NCBI GenBank assembly: GCA_033398695.1
Contig: CM065810.1
Location: 146,135,858 to 146,199,857, forward strand
Reading direction: 5' to 3'
DNA from: Orobanche coerulescens
Taxonomy: Eukaryota; Streptophyta; Magnoliopsida; Lamiales; Orobanchaceae
DNA length: 64,000 nucleotides
The notes under the pieces were generated by a model, which did not search any database, was not told the origin of the DNA, and was given only the letters and a program-made list of their open reading frames with translations. Made by a program: the position numbers and the translations under genes. Positions 33,901 to 45,163 of this stretch are shown one piece after another (position 1 is the stretch's first letter; the number at the start of each line of letters is the position of its first letter).

Positions 33901-36800
33901 TTGGCTATAGAGAACTGGGTGTTTTTAAAACTTAGACTATAGCTACTTTCACGATAACTTAACCCTATGACCGCCACGTGCACCTGCTGCCAGTGATGCC
34001 TCATTAGTAGTTATTGCTGACATATGTGATAAGAATTGTATCTCATTATCGGATATATTATACTCACTTATTCTTGTTGATTACTATAATTGTCTTCCAT
34101 ATTAGTATGCTTACATATCATACGCACCTCATTGTTACGCCTTTTCCTTGCGTAGTTTCATCATTCGACCTCGAGTTTGGTCACTTGCCTTAGTCTTTCA
34201 GAACGCCTTTTTTATGTGAAGGACATAGTATTAGTATAAGCGATCCGAGTATTTCGAGTTCATGGAACCTCGGTGGAATGTAGGTAGTCATCTACATTCG
34301 ACCGTGACGTAGGATATCGGCTGACCACCTATATTCCACTCAGAGATGAATTTTGCAATACTGAGAATAGTTATAATAAAATTTTGTCTGGATTGAATTC
34401 TCTACTAAATTTCCAAATGTTTCATTCATGTGTTCGTACCCAAACGTTGCTAGAACATTCACGCCTTTCATAACCTCGTAAACCACCACCCAGAACCACA
34501 TCAACTGATCATATCTCAACGTCAAGCTTTCATTCTATGATAATCCACTCTCGAGCACCTACTTCTAGGAAACGTTTTATTTATGTTTCACCCTTCTTTT
34601 CTTGTTTTGAAGAGCTATGCCGCCAAGGAAAGCTAAAGCTACTCCAACTATGACACCAGCTGCTATTCGGAAACTTGTTAAGGATAGCATAGCTGAGGCA
34701 CTAGTGGTTGAAAGAGCTGCTGTTTCTGCAAGGGCTGCTGAAGCCGCTTCTCGAGTAGAGACATCGGGGGAAGCTAGTAATGGAACTAATGGACGTAAGT
34801 GTACGTACAAAGACTTCAAAAGTGGTGATGCCATAAAATTCAAAGGCACTGAAGGAGCCACTGCTATGATCCGTTGGTTCGAACATACTGAATGTAACAC
34901 CCCCAGATCCGACCGGGAATATTACAGCGCCGTGGGCCCCGAGATGGAACCCACAAGGCTGAAAGAAATTTTCGCAAACATTTACAAAACGCCCAAGAGG
35001 CTAACGACGGTATTATCTATTAAAACCATTCGAAGATTTATAAAACTCGTTTATCAAACCGTCGTAAAAACTCATTTGAAACCACAAGGCCCGAAATGCC
35101 AAGACTCAACAGTTTAAGTACATACGTTAAGCTATCGCTACACGCACGTGAGAATAGATTTAGAGAACGATCGCCAAGGTAACCTAAGTTACCAAATACC
35201 AAAAGACCATTTAAAAATACTCACGCAGCGGAAAAAGACAAACGATTAAAATACTCTAGCAGCGGAATACAACAACTGAACAGAAGCTCAATACACAAAT
35301 ACATGTTCTAGCCAGTATCCTCCGGGAAGCTCATCTCTCCACGACCGCTACAAGCTTGATAATCCAAGAACCTAAAAAGAAAGCCCACGACGGGGTCAGC
35401 CATAATATCCAACAATGATAACCATCACATCACGTGAATAATTACATATCAATGGAAATACTAAGTAAGAATACGACCAATGTAATCTTACCTTCTTAAC
35501 TTTACGAAAATCCACAATTCGTATCCTTAACATCACCATGAGATAATAACAAAATATCTGTACGGTATCTCAACAATACCCAAGGTTCTCAAAAACATTA
35601 TCATAACTCGCGATACGGAAATTATACCAACTCTGGCCAATTCAATCCATCGGATGACGTCGACAATTTCAATACGAAAATCGATTGTCCATCAAAGACA
35701 AGTATCAAGGAAATACGGAACATACCTCAAGATACGAAATACCATTTCCATCACGTCAGTCTAATCCGAGATCAGATCCACACAACATACGGACATGGTC
35801 CTAACACAAGACCTACAAATGCATACTCATATGACAACGTCAATATGATCACAACAATAATGACAATGTATACTTATGGCAAATCCATAATATACATATG
35901 CACAACAACAATACATGGCAATCCGATGATCCAGCGTTCACTGCCTAGATCCCGATGATCCCGTCGGACCAACCCGAGGTGGAAAACCCGTCCGATGATC
36001 CAGTAAGACGCTAGCATAGATCCCCGATGATCGTCGGACCAACACGAGGTGGACATATGACAACAATACACAACTGCACAAAACAGCAGTACACAATACA
36101 CGACAACAACAATGCACAAACGCATGACAACAACGATACACGAATGTATCATGACATAATCGACACAAATGATAAAATAGATTAGAGTACTTGCCCCGAG
36201 TCCTTCGAGAATGATCTCAATGTCTAAACCATCACGAACCATTATCCTCAATACTCGACGGTCCAAAGTATCACGAATTGCAGATAATTCATATCTCCGT
36301 CTTTATCACAATATATCCTCGATATACCAATAACAAAAGTAAATCATATACATTATGATTCAGATTCCCAAAACTCGAATACGATTTATAATCTCAAATC
36401 TCCTGTGATTACGATTATAAGCATTGCTATACGAATTATACACGAATGAAACGGAAACCATTCATTAAATATTATGAACTGAGCAAGTAATAACTTACCT
36501 CTACCGATGAAGCTGTTACCAATTCCATTTCCGTCATCTACAAGTCCCTCGGTCCCGACCAAAGCAATTCACGAACGTACTCGAGCTCGACCGCAACACA
36601 CGGTTGTAATCACCGATCAATATTCTCAACCTATTACAGTAATCGATAGACAACAAGTTCGATAACAATCAACAATCGATAAAACCAATTCACAAACCCA
36701 ACGGCTCGACAATATCTCGATTAAACACTAGTCGAATTAATCCTACTCAAACCAGCACGAATTTAAAACCACAACACTAAAATTCTTCACTTTCTTGCTT

Positions 36801-36882
36801 CTTAGCGCTCGTTAATCACCTAACGTAGAGTGCGCTAAGTTGCTCCCGTTAGCGCGCTAGGCGATGGCGTAGCGTGCGCTAA
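36801..36882 (-). repeat. Second, smaller palindrome cluster in the left LTR
   Basis: Four or five TTAGCG(CG/TG)CGCTA-like units occur in 80 bases, including GTGCGCTAAG, GTTAGCGCGCTAGG and TAGCGTGCGCTAA. It lies downstream of the TATA box in transcript sense, so it would be in the RNA. Confidence 0.75.
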
Positions 36883-37559
36883 TCTTTGACAGATGCATGT
36901 TTTTCGAATACCGATCAACTTATGGCGATTTCAAGAACACCAAGTGATTCGAATCATGTTCAAAGCTATCAAAACAACGAAATCCGATATCCTTTAACAT
37001 ATAAACAATCATCCAACTTATAATCCAAGTTCTATATCCATATATCATCTTTCTTAATATTAATACACGAAACGTCAAGAACGTAACCACACTTCCTTAA
37101 TCTTCCATTACAAAGAGTAATCATCTACAATAACATCAACATCCGAAATCGAGGAGAAGGATTAATCCACTTATCTCAAGAAAACGAACGACACAATCTA
37201 AATCACAAGAATCATATTAATATCATCATACTCGGTATACCATCTCATAATCATGCTTGTCAAACTTGTTTATGTAATAATCATCAACATTCAATCCAAA
37301 ACGAAATCCAAAGATGAAAAGTGATTACCTTTATGAAGGAATGGATTGATTTCCAAGGTTGAATCCATTTCCAAGAATCACCAATGATTTCAAGAACAAA
37401 GCTTTAATCCATGATTTCCATCTTTAATCTTGTTAAAGATCACCACCTCACCGTGCTTGGGAACCTCAAGAACCTCCCAAAGCTCTCTATCGATTGAAAG
37501 TGAAAGAATGGACGAAATGGTTCATAATACCCGTCTGTCCCTTATATAGACTGCATTAC

Positions 37560-38056
37560 TCGCGTGCGCTAACATCTCATGTTTAGCGTGCGCTAAGGCT
37601 TTAGCGTGCGCTAACTGACCTTTGTTAGCGTGCGCTATCGTAGTCCAGAGACTACCGTCAAGCCGTACATGAGCTTACGTACGTAATGCCCATGCATTAG
37701 CGTCGTAATTTACACTCTCTAGCGTACGCAAGTCCTTGCGTTTAGCGTGCGCTAACATTAGTTGACTCGTTTGTCTGTATGCTCCGAACACGGGTCCACA
37801 CGCCGACGGCTCGACTAGGATAAGATTCCTTTTTGTCCCAATATACGATTAGCGTGCGCTAATCAACATGCATTAGCGTGCGCTAACACTACATTACAAC
37901 ATCCGTTGACTTATCGTAACGTGCGCCAAAGCGATCGGGTCCACACGCAGATTCCTTCCGATCACGTCCGCACTAGCGTATGCTAACCTATAAACGTAGC
38001 GTGCGCTAATCTCGCACGATAGCGTGCGCTACTCATGATTATTAGCGTGCGCTAAT
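37560..38056 (-). repeat. TTAGCGTGCGCTAA palindrome array in U3 of the left LTR
   Basis: About thirteen copies of TTAGCGTGCGCTAA or close variants in 500 bases, with TTACGTACGTAA-like palindromes between them. Examples lie at 37581-37595, 37601-37615 and 38041-38055. The block ends about ten bases from the minus-strand TATA box. Confidence 0.85.
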
Positions 38057-38297
38057 AATGTTACACTTAGCCATTTTCGATTATTCTTTTCCAACGTCTC
38101 AACATACGAATACGAACATACGGCATACTGAATACATATACTTCTTACATCCAATTGTCGACCAAGTACGACAATTATACAAATACTGAGATGTCTCGGT
38201 CCTTTAATTATTTTACCCATACTGCATGCTGATTCCATCTTTGTACAACATAACTCGGATAACATTAAACAATAGTAATAGAAATTAGGATATTACA

Positions 38298-40690
38298 TAC
38301 TACACCACTTAAAATAAGTTTCGTCCTCGAAACTTGCAATCCGTCATAAAAACAAATAAACCGCTCAACCAAAATATCCCAAAATAATCACAACGATGAA
38401 TCATCATTATTACCGAATAACTAAAATAGCATACTTACATGTGGCCAAGTCGACGATCTTCTAAGATACTAGCAAGTGACTTTCTTGAAAAGCCTCAACA
38501 CGCTTACAATAACAATTCCATAAGTCCCAACCCGGATATATTATCGGCAAATGAAATAATCTATCCGTGTTAGATCTTGTGCCTTTGATCGCACAATCAA
38601 ATCCCAATCCCGATACAAATCAATAATACACGATACATCGTGAAACAACCGCCCAACACAATGGCAACGAATCCCGAAATATCAACACAAAATCAACGCT
38701 CGGATGATTACCAAGAATGATCAACCCATAAATTAATCGAGAATATCATTGACATGATGAACTCTAATATGACCAATCCAAAGGTCGAAACGCAATCGAG
38801 AATATCATCACCATGATAAACTCCAACACGGTCAACACGTAACCACGGAAATGGATATACGAAAGAATAGCATTCTCAAAACGACAAACCAAACACATAC
38901 AGTGGATCTCAAAAAACACACCAGACTGACGAACAGACTCATCGGCATACCAACAACCAAACAAAAACCGACGAACATAACCAATCAAACATGGATAGGG
39001 AACGACCAATCAATATCAAAACCCACCACATGGGGTCACCCTCCCCAAATCTATACTTACAAAGAAATCATTCAAAATTCACTATGATAAAATCGCGCTA
39101 ATACCGTACCAATGGAATCACATAACACACATGTCCCGGTTTCATAAAATCCACAGTTCCAAAATTACATCCTGTGCATGAATCTACAACACGCAACATA
39201 TCTCTCTCATTCAATAGATCAACCGATCATCCTGGATAACCAAACCGCCATACTAAAGTTCGAATCTTTTTCCTCGTACCATCGATGTCTTATCCAGGTT
39301 CGTGAATCTCATTGAACTTCACCACGATATGCATTATGCATTAAATGCGTATGTACCTCGATCACATTTTCAAAACCAGCTTTGAAATCATATATTCTTG
39401 TCACGAAGACAATTTTGAAAGTTCTCAAAAATTTCAAAACTAAAAACATAAATTTTCGTAAGACTACGAAATTAATTTTCGAAAAATTAAACTGCTGCAA
39501 ATGCCAAGTGTTCGATATGATTTCCTTCGAATCCACACGATTTGAAGTTTTAAAAATGAAAACTATGCAAATGATTGACCGCATCTATACTCCCGTATAC
39601 CAATTCGACTCGTCACAAATTCCACCGACATTCCATTGGAAAACCACACGATAGAGTTTCAAAATCTCAATAAATAAACTCCGACCAAAACTCCTTTATC
39701 CACATATAGCTCACAACGTCGACCATATCCCATTCGATCACCTCAACTATGTTATGACAAAATATTGAAACAAATCAACACAATAAAGGCTTCCCGAGAA
39801 GTTTCATTTGAACAAGTAAAGCAAAACCTCGAAAGGCGGAAATAAAATCGATAAACGATTGGTAAAATATTTTATTAATCTCGGAGTTTTAGAAAACAAA
39901 AAGCCTTTTGAAATATTAGGGTCTCGGCCGTATCTCGTTCCGCATTACAAGGAGTTTAAAAAGTAGGAAACTCTTTTCGGACCCCAAGTCCCGAGTTATA
40001 AAACAATTTCAAAAATCTATTGGGTCTCGGCCCAAAATCATTTACGGTAAAACATCAGAAAACATTCATTTTGAAAAGTACCATTTTCAAATGCTCAAAA
40101 GCGATTTCATGTATTTCCAAAATGACTTAACATGACTACATGTTCTTCTCAACAATTCCAGTCCTTCTCCCGAATACACAATTGCTCCAAAACTTAACCG
40201 ACATATTGATTTTCCAAAATCATAGCTTCTCGAGATCATCAATCCCGTCCCAAATCACAACTTATACCGTAACGCATGATATCTGCTTGAATCTCAAAAC
40301 ATATCAACTTAGAACGGCAATAAATCTTAATGAAATTCAAAATCCAATTACTTACGGATCGTGAAGCCAACGATTCCCGTGATCTTGGCACATGCCTCGA
40401 CTCTAGAAATTACTCGACATGGATATTTTCAAAACACACATTTTGCAAACTCAGTGCAACTCGAGAACACAACACAACTTTATCTGAAGAAACACGTTAA
40501 CACCATTTGAAAAAGTTACAACAGTCCCAGTACCACACTGGTAAATCACATAACGCACAAGCCCGAGTGAACAACAAAAACCCGGAGCTCAAACACTTGT
40601 CAACCGACAACTCGAATGACACGACAAAAGCACGACCCAACTCGACCCAAATGCCTAGGTTTTCTCAACCTAAGCTCTGATACCATATTC
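38298..40690 (-). other. Non-coding internal region of the LARD-like element
   Basis: No gag, protease, reverse transcriptase or integrase motif is seen on either strand; frames are short and AT-rich. Next to the left LTR the minus strand reads CGAGGACGAAACTTATTTTA then AGTGGTGTAGTA, the polypurine region. This is almost the same as the post-pol string of the Tekay-like element at 708-742. The region may be a scrambled internal sequence kept only for packaging signals. Confidence 0.75.
40674..40685 (-). other. Primer-binding site of the LARD-like element (tRNA-iMet)
   Basis: The minus strand reads TGGTATCAGAGC five bases from the LTR end. Confidence 0.85.
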
Positions 40691-42582
40691 TGTAACACCC
40701 CAGATCCGACCGGGAATATTACAGCGCCGTGGGCCCCGAGATGGAACCCACAAGGTGAAAGAAATTTTCGCAAACATTTACAAAACGCCCAAGAGGCTAA
40801 CGACGGTATTATCTATTAAAACCATTCGAAGATTTATAAAACTCGTTTATCAAACCGTCGTAAAAACTCATTTGAAACCACAAGGCCCGAAATGCCAAGA
40901 CTCAACGGTTTAAGTACATACGTTAAGCTATCGCTTACACGCACCGGCTGAATAGATTTAGAGAACGATCGCCAAGGTAACCTAAGTTACCAAATACCAA
41001 AAGACCATTTAAAAATACTCACGCAATGAAAAAGACAAACAATTAAAATACTCTAGCGGCGGAATACAACAACCGAATGTAAGCTCAATACACAAATACA
41101 TGTTCTAGCCAAGTATCCTCAGGAAGCTCATCTCTCCACGACCGCTACAAGCTTGATAATCGAAGAACCTAAAAGAAAGCCCACGACGGGTCACCATAAT
41201 ATCCAACAATGATAACCATCACATCACGTCAATAATTACATATCAATGGAAATACTAAGTAAGAATACGACCAATGTAATCTTACCGTCTTAACTTTACG
41301 AAAATCCACAATTCGTATCCTTAACATCACCATGAGATAATACCAAAATATCATGCGGTATCTCAACAATACCCAAGGTTCTCAAAACATTATCATAACT
41401 CGCGATACGGAAATTATACCAACTCGCCAATTCAATCCATCGGATGGCGTCGACAATTTCAATACGAAAATCGATTGTCCATCAAAGACAAGTATCAAGG
41501 AAATACGGAACATACCTCAAGATACGAAATACCATTTCCATCACGTCAGTCTAATCCGAGATCGATCCACACAACATACGGACATGGTCCTAACACAAGA
41601 CCTACAAATGCATACTCATATGACAACGTCAATATGATCACAACAATAATGACAATGTATACTTATGGCAAATCCATAATATATATATGCACAACAACAA
41701 TACATGGCAATCCGATGATCCAGCGTTCCTCGCCTAGATCCCCGATGATCCCGTCGGACCAACCCGAGGTGGAAAACCCGTCCGATGATCCAGCGCACGC
41801 TAGCATAGATCCCCGATGATCCCGTCGGACCAACACGAGGTGGACATATGACAACAATACACAACCGCACAAAACAGCAGACACAATACGACAACAACAA
41901 TGCACAAACGCATGACAACAACGATACGAATGTATCATGACATAATCGACACAAATGATAAAATAGATTAGAGTACTTGCCCCGAGTCCTTCGAGAATGA
42001 TCTCAATGTCTAAACCATCACGAACCATTATCCTCAATACTCGACGGTCCAAAGTATCACGAATTGCAGATAATTCATATCTCCGTCTTTATCACAATAT
42101 ATCCTCGATATACCAATAACAAAAGTAAATCATATACATTATGATTGATTCCCAAAACTCGAATACGATTTATAATCTCAAATCTCCTGTGATTACGATT
42201 ATAAGCATTGCTATACGAATTATACGAATGAAACGGAAACCATTCATTAAATATTATGAATCGAGCAAGTAATAACTTACCTCTACCGATGAAGTCATTA
42301 CCAATTCCATTTCCGTCATCTACAAGTCCCTCGGTCCCGACCAAAGCAATTCACGAACGTACTCGAGCTCGACCGCGCAACACACGGTTGTAATCACCGA
42401 TCAATATTCTCAACCTATTACGATGTCGATAGACAACAAGTTCGATAACAATCAACAATCGATAAAACCAATTCACAAACCCAACGGCTCGACAATATCT
42501 CGATTAAACACTAGTCGAATTAATCCTACTCAAACCAAGACGAATTTACAACCACAACACGAAAATATCGCACTTTCGGCTT

Positions 42583-42667
42583 CTTAGCGCACGTTAATCA
42601 CCTAACGTGGCGTGCGCTAAGTTGCTCCCGTTAGCGCGCGCTAGGCAAGAACGTAGCGTGCGCTAAT
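42583..42667 (-). repeat. Second, smaller palindrome cluster in the right LTR
   Basis: Units such as TTAGCGCACGTTAA, GGCGTGCGCTAAG, TTAGCGCGCGCTAGG and TAGCGTGCGCTAA, matching the cluster at 36801-36882 but with more complete palindromes. Confidence 0.75.
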
Positions 42668-43338
42668 GCCGATGATGCATGTTTTTCGATACCGATCAAC
42701 TTATGGCGATTTCAAGAACACCAAGTGATTGAATCATGTTCAAAGCTATCAAAACAACGAAATCCGATATCCTTTAACATATAAACAATCATCCAACTTA
42801 TAATCCAAGTTCTATATCCATATATCATCTTTCTTAATATTAATACACGAAACGTCAAGAACGTAACCACACTTCCTTAATCTTCCATTACAAAGAGTAA
42901 TCATCTACAATAACATCAACATCCGAAATCGAGGAGAAGGATTAATCCACTTATCTCAAGAAAACGAGCGACACAATCTAAATCACAAGAATCATATTAA
43001 TATCATCATACTCCTATACCATCTCATAATCATGCTTGTCAAACTTGTTTATGTAATAATCATCAACATTCAATCCAAAACGAAATCCAAAGATGAAAAG
43101 TGATTACCTTTATGAAGGAATGGATTGATTTCCAAGGTTGAATCCATTTCCAAGAATCACCAATGATTTCAAGAACAAAGCTTTAATCCATGATTTCCAT
43201 CTTTAATCTTGTTAAAGATCACCACCTCACCGTGCTTGGGAACCTCAAGAACCTCCCAAAGCTCTCTCTATCGACTGAAAGTGAAAGAATGGACGAAATG
43301 CTTCATAATACCCGTCTGTCCCTTATATAGACTGCATT

Positions 43339-43836
43339 ACTAGCGTGCGCTAACATCTCATGTTTAGCGTGCGCTAAGGCTTTAGCGTGCGCTAACTGAC
43401 CTTTGTTAGCGTGCGCTATCGTAGTCCAGAGACTACTGTCGGCCGTACATGAGCTTACGTACGTAATGCCCATGCATTAGCGTACGTAATTTACACTCTC
43501 TAGCGTACGCAAGTCCTTGCGTTTAGCGTGCGCTAACATTAGTTGACTCGTTTGTCTGTATGCTCCGAACACGGGTCCACACGCCGACAGCTCTGACTAG
43601 GATAAGATTCCTTTTTGTCCCAATATACAGTTAGCGTGCGCTAATCAACATGCATTAGCGTGCGCTAACACTACATTACAACATCCGTTGACTTATCAGA
43701 ACGTGCGCCGAAAGCAGTCGGGTCCACACGCAGATTCCTTCCGATCTGTCTGCACTAGCGTACGCTAACCTATAAACGTAGCGTGCGCTAATCCTGCACG
43801 ATAGCGTGCGCTACTCATGATTATTAGCGTGCGCTA
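43339..43836 (-). repeat. TTAGCGTGCGCTAA palindrome array in U3 of the right LTR
   Basis: About thirteen copies, in the same order as in the left LTR. Several are more regular here, for example TTAGCGTACGTAA near 43478 where the left copy has lost two bases. Confidence 0.85.
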
Positions 43837-45163
43837 ATAATGTTACACTTAGCCATTTTCAGCTATTCTTTTCCAACGTCTCAACATACAGAATACGAAC
43901 ATACGGCATACTGAATACATATACTTCTTACATCCAATTGTCGACCAAGTACGACAATTATACAAATACAGATGTCTCGGTCCTTTAATTATTTTACCCA
44001 TACTGTACAGATTCCATGTTGTACAACATAACTCGGATAACATTAAACAATAGTAATAGAAATTCCGGATATTACACTGAATCTGTATTTCATCTATGCA
44101 ACTGTCCCGAGGAATCCAAGGTAAAGTTTGCGACTAGTACTCTTCTTGATGAAGCTATGTCATGGTAGAATTCTTATACAAATCCCATGGGAAAGGAAAA
44201 TGCTTACAAGCTTTCATGGGATGAATTCAAGAAGTTACTGACTAAGAAATTCTGTCCACGTACGGAAGTGAAAAAGTTGGAGATCGAGTTTTATGAACTA
44301 GTGACGGTGGGAAATGAAACATATATCAGGAGGTATCAAGAGTTGGCTAATCTATGTCCGTCTATGGTTCCGGATAATGAGAAGTTGTTAGAAAATTTCA
44401 TCGGTAGTTTACCTGAAAACATCCATGGAGATGTGCTTTCCTCTGACCCACAAACAATGGATGAGGCTATCAGGATGTCTCAGAAGCTTATGGCTCAGGT
44501 AACATAGAGAGAAACTACCGACAACAACAACCACAACAACAACGAAAACAAGAGGAAAAGGGATGACAACCAAGGAGAAGATCAAGTATGGCAGCCAAAC
44601 AAACAACATGAAGTGGTTAGGGCCTACGTTGCGGAGCCAAGTGAAAAGAAAGGATATGCAGGTACTTTACCTAAGTGCAACAAGTGTCAGTTTCATCACA
44701 AAGGACCTTGCCCCACTCAATATGGAAACTGCCAAAAAGGTTGGACACAAAGCCAAGAATTGCAAGGCTCCCACCCTCGTAATGCATCAGAAAGTCACGG
44801 TAACTTGCAATGAGTGTGGAGTAATTGGACACTTTAAGAGTGAATGTCCAGAGTCAGAATGGAGGAAGAGTTCGTTGAAGTGCGAAGCTCGTCAGGACAA
44901 CAACAACAATGTCAATGTTTAATAAGAGAACTCCTGCTTTATATATAAATGGAGACCTAAACTCTCTAGTGTTGTATTTCTTTTGTGTTTTATTCTAAGT
45001 TCCATCATATAAGTTTCATGTACTATTAGGAATTCCGATCTAATGAATGTTCTATCTTTTATCACCGCAATGTGACTCAAATATCATCATCTTTTCACCA
45101 ACACCACTTCCGAGACCAACACAAACTGAACTTCGGGACGAAGTTCCTTTAAGGGGGGAAGAA

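Larger units (their letters stand above)
34893..38297 (-). repeat. 3' LTR (left) of the LARD-like element
   Basis: It is bounded by TGTAACACCCCC and ATATTACA. On the minus strand the U3 side is at the right. The palindrome array (37560-38056) is followed by a TATA box (CTATATAAGG, 37540-37549). A second small palindrome cluster (36801-36882) is about 0.66 kb further downstream. Compared with the right LTR there are few substitutions but many small indels, mostly at CAG/CTG. No real gene is seen: the Cys-rich frame at 35874-36266 is a by-product of repeats containing CGATGATCC. Confidence 0.88.
34893..44076 (-). mobile_element. Non-autonomous, non-coding LTR retrotransposon (LARD-like), minus strand
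   Basis: Two LTRs of 3405 and 3386 bases (34893-38297, 40691-44076) flank a 2393-base internal region without coding. The target-site duplication is CTGAA on both sides. On the minus strand the order is 5' LTR (right), primer-binding site, internal DNA, polypurine tract, 3' LTR (left). The LTR ends (TGTAACACCCC on the plus strand, ATATTACA on the right) match the Tekay-like LTR lineage seen at 743-2895 and 17485-19856. LTRs making up three quarters of the element and the lack of gag or pol make it dependent on another element. Confidence 0.9.
40691..44076 (-). repeat. 5' LTR (right) of the LARD-like element
   Basis: Homologous over its whole length to the left LTR. The TATA box on the minus strand is at 43320-43330, with the U3 palindrome array at 43339-43836 upstream and the small cluster at 42583-42667 downstream. 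The target-site duplication CTGAA follows at 44077-44081. Confidence 0.88.
34617..44922 (+). pseudogene. TR-GAG copy 4 gag, split by a 9.2 kb LTR element
   Basis: The N-terminal part is open from ATG 34617 to the insertion point at 34892, with no indels in the alanine-rich region. The 9184-base element at 34893-44076 then interrupts it, with CTGAA duplicated (34888-34892 and 44077-44081). The gene resumes at 44082, meets the shared Trp-to-TAG (44166-44168) and Lys-to-TAG (44505-44507), and carries the shared knuckle frameshift near 44737. It retains the Cys codon (TGC) that is TGA in copies 2 and 3, so it branches outside them. It ends at 44922; polypurine tract 45151-45163. Confidence 0.88.

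Noticed and set aside
35874..36266. Cys/Val/Ile-rich frame on the minus strand of the LARD LTR (and its copy at 41663-42052)
   Set aside because: It arises from repeats such as CGATGATCC and ACAACAA. The two copies differ by frame-shifting indels, so there is no selection for protein.
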